Origin: Aquipseudomonas alcaligenes MRY13-0052
Lineage (GTDB): Bacteria > Pseudomonadota > Gammaproteobacteria > Pseudomonadales > Pseudomonadaceae
DNA: 64,000 bases
Assembly: GCA_000474255.1 (NCBI GenBank)
Contig: BATO01000012.1
Location: 49,295-113,294, forward strand
Direction of reading: 5' to 3'
The position numbers and the translations under genes are program-made. Position 1 is the first letter of the stretch; each line of letters starts with the position of its first letter. Positions 28,866 through 39,384 of the stretch are shown here, piece after piece. The notes below the pieces were generated by a model. It had not been told where the DNA came from. It saw nothing but the letters and a program-made list of their open reading frames with translations, and did not search any database.

Positions 28866-29693
28866 ATGAGCAATCGCCAGAAAGAGATAGCCGCCGCCCT
28901 GGATGTGGTACCCCCCTTCGCCGATGAAGCCGCCCTGCAGGCGGAGATCGAGCGGCGCAAGGCCTTCATCAAGACCTGCCTGCGCAACGCGCGGCTCAAG
29001 GTACTGGTGCTGGGCATCAGCGGTGGCGTGGATTCGCTGACCGCCGGCCGCCTGGCCCAGGTGACGGTGGAAGAGCTGCGCGCCGAGACCGGCGACCCGG
29101 ACTACCGCTTCATCGCCGTGCGCCTGCCGCACAACACCCAGCACGATGAGCATGACGCCCAGGAATCACTGAAATTCATCCGCGCAGATGTCGAGGACAC
29201 GGTGAACATCGCCGCCAGCGTGACCGGTCTCGGTGAGCAGGTGACCCACCTGCAGGCGCTGAGCGATGCCCGCCGCGACTTCGTGGTCGGCAACGTCAAG
29301 GCACGTATCCGCATGGTCGCGCAGTTCGCCATCGCCAACGCCAACAACGGCCTGGTGATCGGCACCGACCACGCCGCCGAGGCGGTGATGGGTTTCTTCA
29401 CCAAGTTCGGTGACGGCGCCTGCGACCTGGCCCCGCTGAGCGGCCTGGTGAAGAACCAGGTGCGCGCCATCGCCCGCTACCTGGGCGCGCCGGACAACCT
29501 GGTGCAGAAGGTGCCCACCGCCGACCTCGAGGAACTGCGCCCCGGCAAGCCCGACGAAGAGGCCCATGGCGTCAGCTACGCCGAGATCGACGCCTTCCTG
29601 CACGGTGAAAGCGTACGCCAGGAGGCCTACGACATCATCGTGCGCACCTACGACGCCACCCAGCACAAGCGCGACCTGCCGCTGGTGCCCTGA
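28866..29693 (+). CDS. nadE: ammonia-dependent NAD synthetase
   Basis: 275 residues, full length for the short NH3-dependent class. The PP-loop SGGVDS is at 52-57, followed by [11 protein letters not shown] and the [19 protein letters not shown] motif that binds ATP and deamido-NAD. No glutaminase domain is present. Completes nicotinamide to NAD conversion together with pncA, pncB and the divergent nadD2. It begins 15 bp after pncB. Confidence 0.97.
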   Translation: MSNRQKEIAAALDVVPPFADEAALQAEIERRKAFIKTCLRNARLKVLVLGISGGVDSLTAGRLAQVTVEELRAETGDPDYRFIAVRLPHNTQHDEHDAQESLKFIRADVEDTVNIAASVTGLGEQVTHLQALSDARRDFVVGNVKARIRMVAQFAIANANNGLVIGTDHAAEAVMGFFTKFGDGACDLAPLSGLVKNQVRAIARYLGAPDNLVQKVPTADLEELRPGKPDEEAHGVSYAEIDAFLHGESVRQEAYDIIVRTYDATQHKRDLPLVP

Positions 29694-29697
29694 GGCG

Positions 29698-29901
29698 CTA
29701 CACCACCGGAGCGGGCGGCGGCTGGTCGGGAAGGGTCGGCTCGCCCGGTTCGTGGGGCTGGGTGGGTTCACCCGGCTCCTCCGGGTCGCCCGGCCCTGGC
29801 ACCTGTTGCAGCACCCGCGACGGGTCGCTATGGGCGAGGATGGCGTCCACCCGTGCACTGGCACTGGGCGTCAGGGCTTCGAGGATGATCTGGGAGCGCA
29901 T
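29698..29901 (-). CDS. small Pro/Glu-rich protein of unknown function
   Basis: 67 residues. The first 33 form a plausible helix pair (MRSQIILEALTPSASARVDA); the rest is a Pro-Gly-Glu-Thr repeat tail (GDPEEPGEPTQP, HEPGEPTLPDQPPP). A good GGAGGA ribosome site lies 5-6 bp before the ATG at 29901, which is why I keep it despite its size. Convergent with nadE, stops 4 bp apart. I recognise no family. Confidence 0.6.
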   Translation of the reverse strand: MRSQIILEALTPSASARVDAILAHSDPSRVLQQVPGPGDPEEPGEPTQPHEPGEPTLPDQPPPAPVV

Positions 29902-29985
29902 GGCGTTCCTCCGGCGTTCACAGTGGCTTCAAGCAGTAGAGCCCCGCGATTGCCGAAGAATTCCGCCTATTTCCGTCCCTGCCCC

Positions 29986-30004
29986 GTAGCCCGGGCTTCA
30001 GCCG
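29986..30004. repeat. partial copy of the GTAGCCCGGGCTTCAGCC repeat
   Basis: GTAGCCCGGGCTTCAGCCG, the left part of the REP-like element seen complete at 18186 and 60266, followed by unrelated sequence. Confidence 0.75.
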
Positions 30005-30046
30005 TCAAAGGCTTCGCGAGCAGAGCTCGCTCCTACGGGCGCCCTA

Positions 30047-30595
30047 TCAGCGCGGATCGTTGAAGTGCACGGTGATGGAGACCAGAACCGGCTGCTCTTC
30101 GTCGTCCTGGCGGTACTCCGGCTCGAAGCCATAGCCCAGCCAGACCTCGCTGCCGTTCTTGACCACCAGGTCCGAGCGCTCGTCGCCGGTGCCTTCCAGC
30201 CCCTGCAGCCACGGGGCGGTCTGCTCGCGACGCTGGCCCAGGCGCACCTGGCCATCCAGGCTGAAACGCCAATTCGCACCACGCTCGCCCACGCCCTGCA
30301 TCCAGCCGAGGAACAGGCTGTCGTTGTAGCCGCCCAGCTCCCAGCAGCGCACTTCGCGCAGGCGGTCACCGAGGAACACCAGCATCATCGAATTGCCATA
30401 CAGCAGCCCGCGCCGCTTGCCGTACATGGGCAGCTCGGCCGTGGGCTTGCCTAGGCGCTCGACGAACTGGGCGCGGGTGGCGCTGGCCGGCAGGCCGAAT
30501 GCCCCGGTACCGCTGAGCACGGAGAGTTCCGCAGCCTGCAACAACGAGCAAACGCCCAGGCCGAGGGTGAACAGGAGGGATTTGAGCAGGTTCAT
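30047..30595 (-). CDS. exported protein of unknown function
   Basis: 182 residues. A signal peptide MNLLKSLLFTLGLGVCSLLQA precedes the mature AELSVLSGTG, so it should be periplasmic. Conserved-looking segments include FGLPASATRAQFVERLGKP, a pattern seen in small exported proteins with an early helix-turn-Gly unit, and LLYGNSMMLVFLGDRLREV. No catalytic motif. It lies downstream of dcd on the same strand, separated by the dcd terminator. Function unknown. Confidence 0.75.
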   Translation of the reverse strand: MNLLKSLLFTLGLGVCSLLQAAELSVLSGTGAFGLPASATRAQFVERLGKPTAELPMYGKRRGLLYGNSMMLVFLGDRLREVRCWELGGYNDSLFLGWMQGVGERGANWRFSLDGQVRLGQRREQTAPWLQGLEGTGDERSDLVVKNGSEVWLGYGFEPEYRQDDEEQPVLVSITVHFNDPR

Positions 30596-30627
30596 TCGTC
30601 AGGTTCCTTTGACTGGACAGAGCCATG

Positions 30628-30655
30628 AAAAAGCCGGGCATGGGCCCGGCTTTGG
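30628..30655 (-). terminator. dcd terminator
   Basis: AAAGCCGGGC...GCCCGGCTTTTT hairpin on the minus strand with a T-run, 20 bp after the dcd stop. Confidence 0.9.
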
Positions 30656-30671
30656 TCGCAACGCAGGTGGA

Positions 30672-31238
<567 letters not shown>

Positions 31239-31412
31239 GGCGGGGGTCCTGTGAAGGTGAAAAATGATCGCGAATCTTACCGGGCGCGGGCCTTTCGGGC
31301 AAAGGGCAGCGACCGGTAGCGTGGCCTGGCGCCCAGCGCCGCCGAGCGGGGCTTGTGGCGGCGGCGCCGACTGCGCCACTGTTGGCCCGCCCTTGTGGAG
31401 AAAGGACCCACC

Positions 31413-32165
31413 ATGACCCCTTGGCTGATCATCCCCGGCCTGTTCTTCGCCGTCTTTTCCTTCTCGTTCTTCAAACGCCGCCGCGAAATCGGCCGGGAAC
31501 GCTTCATCCGCGAGTTCCGCCCGGCCCCCTGGCTGTTCGACGAACTGCGCAAGCGCCACCCGCAACTGCGCCTGGAAGACTGCATGCTGGTGAGCGCCGG
31601 CCTGCGCCAGTACTTCCTCTGCTACCTGAAGAGCGGCTTCGGCTACGTCTCCATGCCGTCCCAGGTGGTGGACGACCTGTGGCACGCCTTCATCCTCGAC
31701 ACCCGCGAATACAAGCGCTTCTGCCAGAAGGCCTTTGGCCGCTTCCTGCACCACCGCCCGGCACGCACTCTCTCGGGCAACGCCCGCCAGGCCGACGCCG
31801 GCCTACGCCGCTGCTGGTGGTACGCCTGCGAGCAGGAACGCATCGACCCGCGCAAGCCCGGCCGCGTACCGCTGCTGTTCGACCTGGACAGCCGCCTGGG
31901 CATCCTCGGCGGCTTCCTCTATGTGGCCGACTGCCAGGGCGTACGCCGCAACGACAGCGGCGACGCGGGCAGTGGCGTCATCTACTGCGGCGGGGACTTC
32001 GTCGGCGCCGACTCGGGCTACGGCTCCAGCGACTTCGGCGATGGCAGCGGCACGAGCGGCAGCCATCAGAGCGGCGATTCATCGAGCGATGGTGGAGGTT
32101 CGGACGGCGGCGGGGACAGCGGAGGCGGATGTGGCGGAGGGTGTGGCGGCGGCGGGGGCGACTGA
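31413..32165 (+). CDS. membrane-anchored protein with DUF1399-like motif and Gly/Ser/Cys tail
   Basis: 250 residues. One N-terminal membrane helix (3-19), then a soluble region with [21 protein letters not shown], close to the repeating W-H...Y-x-x-FC pattern of DUF1399/glycine-rich-domain proteins. The last 65 residues are low-complexity Gly, Ser and Asp and end in [14 protein letters not shown]. Such tails occur on several bacterial membrane proteins of unknown role. A GGAGAAAGGA site precedes the ATG at 31413. It is inserted between dcd and apbC and convergent with apbC. Confidence 0.8.
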   Translation: MTPWLIIPGLFFAVFSFSFFKRRREIGRERFIREFRPAPWLFDELRKRHPQLRLEDCMLVSAGLRQYFLCYLKSGFGYVSMPSQVVDDLWHAFILDTREYKRFCQKAFGRFLHHRPARTLSGNARQADAGLRRCWWYACEQERIDPRKPGRVPLLFDLDSRLGILGGFLYVADCQGVRRNDSGDAGSGVIYCGGDFVGADSGYGSSDFGDGSGTSGSHQSGDSSSDGGGSDGGGDSGGGCGGGCGGGGGD

Positions 32166-32185
32166 GCCCCCACCGCCGTGCGACA

Positions 32186-33277
32186 TCAGTCGTCGCTGAT
32201 GGTGATGGTCGGCATGGCACCGGCGCCCATGCCGGACTGCGCGATGCGCGCGCCGACGCAGCGGGCAATTTCCTGGTAGATCATGGCGATCTGGCTTTCC
32301 GGGTCGGCCACCGTGGTCGGCTTGCCGCCATCGGACTGCATGCGGATGGCCATGGACAGCGGCAGGGAAGCCAGCAGCTCGACGCCGTACTGGGTCGCCA
32401 GCTTCTCGCCGCCGCCTTCGCCGAACAGGTGCTCGGCATGGCCGCAGTTGGAGCAGATGTGCACCGCCATGTTCTCCACCACGCCCAGCACCGGGATGTT
32501 GACCTTGCGGAACATCTCCACGCCCTTCTTGGCGTCCAGCAGGGCCAGGTCCTGCGGGGTGGTGACGATCACGCTGCCGGCCACCGGCACCTTCTGCGCC
32601 AGGGTCAGCTGGATGTCGCCGGTGCCCGGGGGCATGTCCACCACCAGGTAGTCGAGGTCGTCCCAGGCGGTCTGGGTGATCAGCTGGATCAACGCGCCGG
32701 ACACCATCGGGCCGCGCCACACCACCGGGGTGTTGTCGTCGGTGAGGAAGGCCATGGACATGACTTCCACACCGTGGGACTTGATCGGCACGAAGAACTT
32801 CTGGTCACGCACCTCGGGGCGGGTGCCCTCGGCGATGCCGAACATGATGCCCTGGCTGGGGCCATAGATATCGGCGTCGAGGATGCCCACGCGGGCGCCT
32901 TCGCGGGCCAGCGCCAGGGCCAGGTTGGCGGCGGTGGTGGACTTGCCCACACCGCCCTTGCCGGAGGCTACGGCGATCACGTTCTTGACGTTGGCCAGGG
33001 CCGGCACCTGGGCCTGGGCCTTGTGCGGCTCGATCACGCAATCGACCTCGACCTTGGCCGAATCGATGCCGTCCTGGTTCTCCAGGGCCATCTGCAGCAT
33101 CTGCGCCCAGCCGCTCTTGAACAGCCCGGCGGCATAGCCCAGCTCCAGGCGTACGTGGACCTTGCCGCCCTGGATGTCGACCTCGCGCAGGCAGCCGGCG
33201 CTGACCGGGTCCTGGCCAAGGTGGGGATCGGTGAACTGACGAAGCGTGGCTTCCACCACGGCGCGGGTGACAGGCAT
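32186..33277 (-). CDS. apbC: iron-sulfur cluster carrier ATPase ApbC/Mrp
   Basis: 363 residues. P-loop NTPase of the Mrp/NBP35 family that binds and delivers 4Fe-4S clusters. N-terminal MIP18-like domain (1-85), then the deviant Walker A GKGGVGKS (106-113), DADIYGPS, DMPPGTGD, and the cluster-holding CSNC pair in HICSNCGH near residue 280. Divergent from metG, 132 bp apart, as in PAO1 (memory). It supports the Fe-S proteins of the cell, including DinG, Nth and Rnf-type proteins encoded nearby. Confidence 0.95.
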   Translation of the reverse strand: MPVTRAVVEATLRQFTDPHLGQDPVSAGCLREVDIQGGKVHVRLELGYAAGLFKSGWAQMLQMALENQDGIDSAKVEVDCVIEPHKAQAQVPALANVKNVIAVASGKGGVGKSTTAANLALALAREGARVGILDADIYGPSQGIMFGIAEGTRPEVRDQKFFVPIKSHGVEVMSMAFLTDDNTPVVWRGPMVSGALIQLITQTAWDDLDYLVVDMPPGTGDIQLTLAQKVPVAGSVIVTTPQDLALLDAKKGVEMFRKVNIPVLGVVENMAVHICSNCGHAEHLFGEGGGEKLATQYGVELLASLPLSMAIRMQSDGGKPTTVADPESQIAMIYQEIARCVGARIAQSGMGAGAMPTITISDD

Positions 33278-33409
33278 GGACGACTCCGGGAAAAAGACCG
33301 AGCGAAACAGGCGGGCATCTTAACCCAAAGCCCATGCAACAGATGAAAATGCCCCGCCACGCCTATATAGTTACCGACTTTCCCCGTGTTCCCAGTGCAG
33401 CCGATCACC

Positions 33410-35446
33410 ATGACCGAAGCCCGCAAGATCCTCGTTACCAGCGCCCTCCCCTATGCCAACGGTTCCATCCACCTCGGGCATATGGTCGAGTACATCCAGA
33501 CCGATATCTGGGTGCGCTTCCAGAAGATGCGCGGCAACCAGGCCATCTACGTTTGCGCCGACGACGCCCACGGCTCGGCCATCATGCTGCGCGCCGAGAA
33601 GGAGGGCATCACCCCCGAGCAGTTGATCGACAACGTGCGCGCCGAGCACACCACCGATTTCGCCGACTTCCTGGTGGAGTTCGACAACTACCACTCGACC
33701 CACTCGGACGAGAACCGCGCGCTGTCCAGCAGCATCTACACCCGGCTGCGCGACGCCGGCCATATCGCCACGCGCCCGGTGACCCAGTATTTCGACCCGG
33801 ACAAGCAAATGTTCCTGGCCGACCGCTTCATCAAGGGCACCTGCCCGAAATGCGCGGCCGACGACCAGTACGGCGACAACTGCGAAGTCTGCGGCGCCAC
33901 CTACGCGCCCACCGAGCTGAAGAACCCCAAGTCGGCCATCTCCGGCGCCACTCCGGTGCTCAAGGAATCGCTGCACTACTTCTTCAAGCTGCCGAACTTC
34001 GACGCCATGCTGAAGCAGTGGACCCGCAGCGGTGCCCTGCAGGAGTCCGTGGCCAACAAGATCGCCGAATGGCTGGATGCCGGCCTGCAGGAGTGGGACA
34101 TCAGCCGTGATGCGCCCTACTTCGGCTTCGAGATCCCCGATGCCCCGGGCAAGTACTTCTACGTCTGGCTGGACGCGCCCATCGGCTACATGGCCAGCTT
34201 CCAGAACCTCTGCGCGCGCCGCCCGGAGCTGGACTTCGACGCCTTCTGGGCCAAGGACTCCAGCGCCGAGCTGTACCACTTCATCGGCAAGGACATCGTC
34301 AACTTCCACGCCCTGTTCTGGCCCGCCATGCTCGAAGGCGCCGGCTACCGCAAGCCGACCGCGCTCAACGTGCACGGCTACCTGACGGTGAACGGGCAGA
34401 AGATGTCCAAGTCCCGCGGCACCTTCATCAAGGCGCGCACCTACCTCGACCACCTGAGCCCGGAATACCTGCGCTACTACTACGCGGCCAAGCTGGGCCG
34501 CGGCGTGGACGACCTCGACCTGAACCTCGAGGACTTCGTGCAGAAGGTGAACTCCGACCTGGTGGGCAAGGTGGTCAACATCGCCAGCCGTTGCGCCGGT
34601 TTCATCCACAAGGGCAACGCCGGCCGCCTGGTGGCCGCCAATGCCGCGCCGGAGCTGTTCGCCGAGTTCAAGGCCGCCGCACCGAACATCGCCGAGGCCT
34701 TCGAGAACCGTGACTTCGCCCGCGCCATGCGCGAAATCATGGCCCTGGCCGACTGCGCCAACGCCTGGATCGCCGACAAGGCGCCCTGGGCCCTGGCCAA
34801 GCAGGAAGGCAAGCAGGACGAGGTTCAGGCCGTGTGCGCTGCGGGCGTCAACCTGTTCCGCCAGCTGGTGATCTTCCTCAAGCCGGTGCTGCCGAACCTC
34901 TCCGCCGCTGCCGAGCAGTTCCTCAACGTCGCCCCGCTGACCTGGGCCGACCACGAGACGCTGCTGGCCGACCACCAGCTGAACGCCTTCACCCCGCTGA
35001 TGACCCGCATCGAGCCGGCGAAGATCGAAGCCATGGTCGCTGCCTCCAAGGAAGACCTGGCCGCCGCTGCACCGGCCCCTGCCGGCAACGGCGAGCTGAC
35101 CAAGGACCCGCTGGCCGCCGAAATCGGCTTCGACGCCTTCGCCGCCGTCGACCTGCGCATCGCGCTGATCGAGAAGGCCGAGTTCGTCGAAGGGGCCGAC
35201 AAGCTGCTGCGCCTGTCCCTGGATATCGGCGACGAGAAACGCAACGTGTTCTCCGGCATCAAGAGCGCCTACCCGGACCCGAGCAAGCTGGAAGGCCGCC
35301 TCACCCTGTACGTGGCCAACCTGGCCGCGCGCAAGATGAAGTTCGGCGTCTCCGAAGGCATGGTCCTGGCCGCCGGCCCCGGTGGCGAGGAGATCTACCT
35401 GCTCAGCCCCGACAGCGGCGCCAAGCCCGGCCAGCGCGTGAAGTAA
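33410..35446 (+). CDS. metG: methionyl-tRNA synthetase
   Basis: 678 residues. Class I synthetase charging tRNA-Met. HIGH-type HLGH lies at 21-24, the zinc knuckle is [17 protein letters not shown], and KMSKS is at about 335. Residues about 565-678 are the dimerising tRNA-binding (Trbp111-like) domain, joined by an Ala/Pro linker. The start at 33410 gives the family N terminus [19 protein letters not shown] perfect 12-bp hairpin follows the stop. Confidence 0.98.
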   Translation: MTEARKILVTSALPYANGSIHLGHMVEYIQTDIWVRFQKMRGNQAIYVCADDAHGSAIMLRAEKEGITPEQLIDNVRAEHTTDFADFLVEFDNYHSTHSDENRALSSSIYTRLRDAGHIATRPVTQYFDPDKQMFLADRFIKGTCPKCAADDQYGDNCEVCGATYAPTELKNPKSAISGATPVLKESLHYFFKLPNFDAMLKQWTRSGALQESVANKIAEWLDAGLQEWDISRDAPYFGFEIPDAPGKYFYVWLDAPIGYMASFQNLCARRPELDFDAFWAKDSSAELYHFIGKDIVNFHALFWPAMLEGAGYRKPTALNVHGYLTVNGQKMSKSRGTFIKARTYLDHLSPEYLRYYYAAKLGRGVDDLDLNLEDFVQKVNSDLVGKVVNIASRCAGFIHKGNAGRLVAANAAPELFAEFKAAAPNIAEAFENRDFARAMREIMALADCANAWIADKAPWALAKQEGKQDEVQAVCAAGVNLFRQLVIFLKPVLPNLSAAAEQFLNVAPLTWADHETLLADHQLNAFTPLMTRIEPAKIEAMVAASKEDLAAAAPAPAGNGELTKDPLAAEIGFDAFAAVDLRIALIEKAEFVEGADKLLRLSLDIGDEKRNVFSGIKSAYPDPSKLEGRLTLYVANLAARKMKFGVSEGMVLAAGPGGEEIYLLSPDSGAKPGQRVK

Positions 35447-35461
35447 TACACGCCGGCCATC

Positions 35462-35498
35462 ACGAAGCGCCTGCCCGCTCACCGGCCAGGCGCTTCGT
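35462..35498 (+). terminator. metG terminator
   Basis: Perfect 12-bp inverted repeat (ACGAAGCGCCTG / CAGGCGCTTCGT) with a 13-base loop 15 bp after the metG stop. Only a short T-tract follows, so termination may be partial. Confidence 0.7.
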
Positions 35499-35544
35499 CG
35501 TTTCAGGAACCGATAAACCACGCGACACCACGCAAGGAACGCAC

Positions 35545-36351
35545 ATGATCAAGCACTGGACCCTGCCCCTGCTCCTGGCCCTCACCGCCCTGGCCGGCTG
35601 CTCCCAATCAGAAGGTGAAGGGAGCGGCGGTGCAGCCGCCTTCCGGGGCGAAGCCTCCAAGCCCGGTGCCTTCCTCGCCTACGAGCACCAGGTCACCATC
35701 CACCTCGCCGCCGAGAACGTCGCCCCGCGCCTGGCCGCTGCCCGCGAAGCCTGTGGTGACGGCCGCTTCGGCACCTGCGACCTGCTGGCCATCGAGCAGA
35801 GCCAGGGCGACTACCGTGCCGGCCAGTTGGTGCTGCGCATCGTGCCAGAGGGCGTGGAGAAGATGGTTGCCCTGGCCGCCGAAGGGGGCGAACTGGCAAG
35901 CCGCAACACCCGCGCCGAGGACCTGGCCCAGGCCGTGGGCGACAACGCCCGCACCCGCGAGCGCCTGGAGCGCCAGTACAAGACCCTGGAAGCGTTCCAG
36001 GGGCGCAAGGACCTGGCCGTCGCCGACCTGCTGGCCCTGGCCCGCGAAATGGCCGAGCTGGAAGTGCAGCTGGCCGCCACCAGCCAGGAAGCCGCCCAGC
36101 AGCAGCGCCGCATCGCCACCAACCTGCTGACCCTGGACTTCACCACCGACCAGCAACGCCCGAGCCGCCTGTCGCGCATCGGCGACGCCGCCTCCGGCCT
36201 GCTGGACAACGCCACCGAAGGCACCGCCCAGGCCCTGGAGATGCTCGGCTACGGCATCCCCTTCGTGATCATCCTGTTCCCCCTGGCGCTGCTGGTGCGC
36301 TGGTTGTGGCGCAAGGCCACACGCCGCAACAAGGCCGTCGCCCAGGGCTGA
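35545..36351 (+). CDS. DUF4349-type lipoprotein with coiled coil and C-terminal membrane helix
   Basis: 268 residues. Lipobox LAGC (Cys19), a beta-alpha region (about 45-110), a coiled coil (about 120-195, rich in Leu/Ala/Glu/Gln), and a membrane helix near the C terminus (GIPFVIILFPLALLVRWLW) followed by basic residues. This lipobox-coiled coil-TM order is that of DUF4349 proteins. An AAGGAA site precedes the ATG. Function unknown; it sits between metG and the rnf-like operon. Confidence 0.82.
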   Translation: MIKHWTLPLLLALTALAGCSQSEGEGSGGAAAFRGEASKPGAFLAYEHQVTIHLAAENVAPRLAAAREACGDGRFGTCDLLAIEQSQGDYRAGQLVLRIVPEGVEKMVALAAEGGELASRNTRAEDLAQAVGDNARTRERLERQYKTLEAFQGRKDLAVADLLALAREMAELEVQLAATSQEAAQQQRRIATNLLTLDFTTDQQRPSRLSRIGDAASGLLDNATEGTAQALEMLGYGIPFVIILFPLALLVRWLWRKATRRNKAVAQG

Positions 36352-36452
36352 GCTAGCCTTGCTGACAAGGGCCGCGACCATGCGGCCCTGTACCGCTCCG
36401 GCAGCATCCCGGATAATGCGCGGCCTTTTCGATAGACCCGACGCCCCTGACC

Positions 36453-37004
36453 ATGACCGACTTCATCCTCGCCCTGCTCGGCGCAGCGCTGGTCAACAAC
36501 CTGATTCTCGTCCTGCCCCTGGGCACCGACGCCCTGCGCCAGTCCCGCAGCCGCAGCCTGGCGCTGGCCGGCGGCCTGCTGCTGGTGCTCGCCACGCCGC
36601 TGGCCTGGGCCCTGGACCGACTGCTGGCGCCCCTCGGCCTGGGCTACCTCGGCATCGCCCTGCTGCTCCCCGCCCTGCTGCCGCTGGCCTGGGCGAGCCT
36701 GGCCCTGCTCGCCCGCCTCGCGCCGCACCTGCCCCGTGACGGCCTGCTGCCCCTGCTGCTGGGCAACGGCGCGGCACTCGGCGCCATGCTGCTGGCCGCT
36801 GCCGGTGATTTCGCCAGCGCCCTCGGCCTGGGCATCGGCGGTGGCATCGGCTTCTGGATCGCCCTGCGCCTGTTCGACGACCTGCTGCAACGGGTGGAGG
36901 CGGCCGACGTGCCCGCGCCCTTCCGCGGCCTGCCGGTAATGCTGATCTGCGCCGGGCTGATGGGCGTCGCCTTGCTCGGCTTCAACGGCATGGTGGCCTC
37001 ATGA
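36453..37004 (+). CDS. rnfA: RnfA-like membrane subunit lacking both cluster cysteines
   Basis: 183 residues (E. coli RsxA has 193), six hydrophobic helices. [20 protein letters not shown] aligns residue for residue with the RsxA start and [19 protein letters not shown] with its end. In RsxA, C26 and the Cys in TTNCAVLG help bind a membrane-embedded iron-sulfur cluster shared with RnfE. Here the equivalents are Asp26 and Gly106, so that cluster cannot form in the usual way. First gene of an operon with 4-bp overlaps. No rnfC follows. Confidence 0.88.
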   Translation: MTDFILALLGAALVNNLILVLPLGTDALRQSRSRSLALAGGLLLVLATPLAWALDRLLAPLGLGYLGIALLLPALLPLAWASLALLARLAPHLPRDGLLPLLLGNGAALGAMLLAAAGDFASALGLGIGGGIGFWIALRLFDDLLQRVEAADVPAPFRGLPVMLICAGLMGVALLGFNGMVAS

Positions 37005-38386
37005 GCCAGGTGGCGCTGATCCAGCGCATCGACGCCCTGCTGCCCCAGACCCAATGCGGCAAGTGCGGCCACCCCGGCTGCCGGCCCTACGCCGAGGGCA
37101 TGGCCCGGGGCGAGGCGATCAACAAGTGCCCGCCCGGCGGCAACGCCACCATCATCGCCCTGGCCGACCTGCTGCAGGTGCCGACACTGCCCCTGGAGGC
37201 CCCCGGCGGCCAGGTGCCGCCGCAGCTGGCGTTCATCCGCGAAGCCGAGTGCATCGGCTGCACCAAGTGCATCCAGGCCTGCCCGGTGGACGCCATCGTC
37301 GGCGCCGCCAAGCAGATGCACACGGTGATCGCCGATGAATGCACCGGCTGCGAGCTGTGCGTGGCGCCCTGCCCGGTGGACTGCATCGACATCCTGCCCC
37401 TGGCGGAACCGGCGGCCGGCGAGCAACGCCAGCGCGCCGACCAGTTCCGCCATCGCTACGAACAACGCAACCGCCGCCTCGCCCGCGACGAAGCCCGGCG
37501 CCTGGCCGAGCGCGAAGCCCGCGCCGCCAGGGCCGCCCAGGCACAGGCGCGGCAACCGGTGGCGACGCCCACGCCCAGTGACCCGGTGCAGGCCGCCATC
37601 GAACGGGTAAAGGCACAGAAGGCCGCGGCCGGCATCCAGACCGAGCGGCAGAAGCGCCTGAAGATCGAGGCCGCGCTGGCCAGGGTCGCCCTGGCCAAGG
37701 CCGAGAAGCAGCTGGAGGTCTACGGCACCTCCGATATCGCGGCCGAAGTGGAAGCGCTGCGCATCGCCAACGCCAAGGCCCAGGCCGCGCTGGAAGCGGC
37801 CAACGAGAGCACGCCGACCGCCCTGGACCAAGACGCCTACAAGAAGGCCAAGATCGCCGCCGCCATGGGCCGCACCCAGCTGGCCAAGGCGGAGAAGGCC
37901 TTTGGCGATGAGCCGGACGCCGAGCAGCGCAGCCAGCTGGACGCACTGCGCGCCAGCGTGGCCCAGGCCGAAGCCGAGCTGGATCGCCTGCAAGGCGCCC
38001 AGCCGGCCGCCGCCCCCACACCGGGCATGGCCGCACTGAAGCAGGCGAAGATCGCCCTGCTCAGCCGCCGTACCGAACTGCGCAGCGCCGAGGCCCGTGG
38101 CGCCGCCGAAGCGGAACTGGCACCTCTGCGCCAGGCCCTCGCCGACGCCGAGCAGGCGCTGCACGCCGCCGAAGACGCCAGCGGCAAGGCCCCGCCGGAC
38201 CTGCAACGCATCGACAAGAACCCCATCGACCCGGCCCTGCGCGCGCTGAAGACCGAGCTGGCCATGGCCCGCGCCGAGGTGAGCAAGCTGGAGCGGCGCC
38301 AACCCGTCGACGACCAGGCCCTGGCCCGCGCCCGGGAACGCCTGGCGCGGACCCAGGCGCAGCTCGACGGGCACCCGGGAGCATGA
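37001..38386 (+). CDS. rnfB: RnfB-like ferredoxin subunit with long RnfC-like helical tail
   Basis: 461 residues against about 190 for RnfB. The N-terminal membrane helix of RnfB is missing. Residues 10-60 hold the first 4Fe-4S site (C19, C22, C27, C43) and 80-130 a two-cluster ferredoxin domain (C84, C87, C90, C94; C114, C117, C120, C124). Residues about 150-461 are Ala/Lys/Glu-rich helical repeats; the segment [16 protein letters not shown] closely resembles the tail repeats of RnfC. The frame is open throughout, so this is not a frameshift. It overlaps rnfA and rnfD by 4 bp each. Probably the electron-entry subunit. Confidence 0.9.
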   Translation: MSQVALIQRIDALLPQTQCGKCGHPGCRPYAEGMARGEAINKCPPGGNATIIALADLLQVPTLPLEAPGGQVPPQLAFIREAECIGCTKCIQACPVDAIVGAAKQMHTVIADECTGCELCVAPCPVDCIDILPLAEPAAGEQRQRADQFRHRYEQRNRRLARDEARRLAEREARAARAAQAQARQPVATPTPSDPVQAAIERVKAQKAAAGIQTERQKRLKIEAALARVALAKAEKQLEVYGTSDIAAEVEALRIANAKAQAALEAANESTPTALDQDAYKKAKIAAAMGRTQLAKAEKAFGDEPDAEQRSQLDALRASVAQAEAELDRLQGAQPAAAPTPGMAALKQAKIALLSRRTELRSAEARGAAEAELAPLRQALADAEQALHAAEDASGKAPPDLQRIDKNPIDPALRALKTELAMARAEVSKLERRQPVDDQALARARERLARTQAQLDGHPGA

Positions 38387-39384
38387 CCGCGCAGCCCGGC
38401 TTCGACCCGCGCCCAGGCATGCGCCTGGTGCTGCTGGCCTGCCTGCCGGGCCTGCTTGCACTGCTCTGGCAGTACGGCTGCGGCACCCTGGTGCAACTGG
38501 CCATCGCCATTCCCACCGCACTGGCCGGCGAGGCCCTGGTGCGGCGCCTGCGCAGCCAGCGCATCGCCCCTACCGAGGCCCTGTTCGGCCTGGCGCCCCT
38601 GGCCGAGGGCGGCGCCTTGGTAACCGCCGTGTTGCTGGCCCTGGCGCTGCCGCCCTATGCGCCCTGGTGGCTGGCCCTGTGTGCGAGTGCCTGCGCCATC
38701 CTCCTGGGCAAATCGCTGTTCGGTGGCTTCGGCCACAATCCCTTCAACCCGGCGATGCTCGGCTTCGCCCTGGCCCTGCTGGCCTTCCCCGCCCACTTCA
38801 CCCACTGGCCCGCCGCCGGCCAGGTCCACGGCCCCTGGGGCGCACTGCAACAGGTGTTCGGCTTCGGCAGCGGCCTGGTGGATGGCTGGAGCCAGGCCAC
38901 GGTGCTGGATACCCTGCGCCACAACGACCGCCTGACCATCGACGAGCTGTTCGCCGGCCACGGCGCCTTCGGTGGCGTCGGCGGGCACGGTGCCGAGTGG
39001 GTCAACCTGGCCTTCCTCGCCGGCGGCCTGATCCTGCTGCAACAGAAGGTGATCCGCTGGCACGCACCGGTGGGCATGCTCGCCGCGCTCTTCGTCGCCG
39101 CGCTGCTGTGCTGGAACGGCAGCGGCTCGGACTCCAACGGCTCGCCCCTGCTGCACCTGTTCTCCGGCGCCACCATGTTGGGCGCCTTCTTCATCGTCAC
39201 CGAGCCGGTTTCCGGCCCTGCCAGCGACCGCGCGCGCCTGCTGTTCGGCGTGGGCGTCGGCCTGCTGGTCTATGGGATCCGCACCTGGGGCGGCTACCCG
39301 GACGGCCTGGCCTTCGCGGTGCTGGCGATGAACCTGCTGGTGCCCACGCTGGAGCGGGTCGCCGCACGCGGGGTACGCCCATGA
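38383..39384 (+). CDS. rnfD: RnfD-like membrane flavoprotein subunit
   Basis: 333 residues with about nine to ten hydrophobic helices, normal for RnfD/NqrB-type subunits. The covalent FMN site should be Thr173 in DGWSQAT (167-173); the motif is D-x-x-S-x-A-T with Gln where Gly is usual. [17 protein letters not shown] and [15 protein letters not shown] are family landmarks. It follows rnfB directly where rnfC would be expected first, overlapping rnfB and rnfG by 4 bp. Confidence 0.92.
   Translation: MTAQPGFDPRPGMRLVLLACLPGLLALLWQYGCGTLVQLAIAIPTALAGEALVRRLRSQRIAPTEALFGLAPLAEGGALVTAVLLALALPPYAPWWLALCASACAILLGKSLFGGFGHNPFNPAMLGFALALLAFPAHFTHWPAAGQVHGPWGALQQVFGFGSGLVDGWSQATVLDTLRHNDRLTIDELFAGHGAFGGVGGHGAEWVNLAFLAGGLILLQQKVIRWHAPVGMLAALFVAALLCWNGSGSDSNGSPLLHLFSGATMLGAFFIVTEPVSGPASDRARLLFGVGVGLLVYGIRTWGGYPDGLAFAVLAMNLLVPTLERVAARGVRP

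Noticed and set aside
33371..35521. 716-codon open frame opposite metG
   Set aside because: Antisense shadow of methionyl-tRNA synthetase.
37001..38386. RnfB length as a sequencing frameshift joining two genes
   Set aside because: The frame is open and codon use is even throughout; the tail has regular helical repeats, and the ends overlap the neighbouring genes by exact 4-bp start/stop overlaps.
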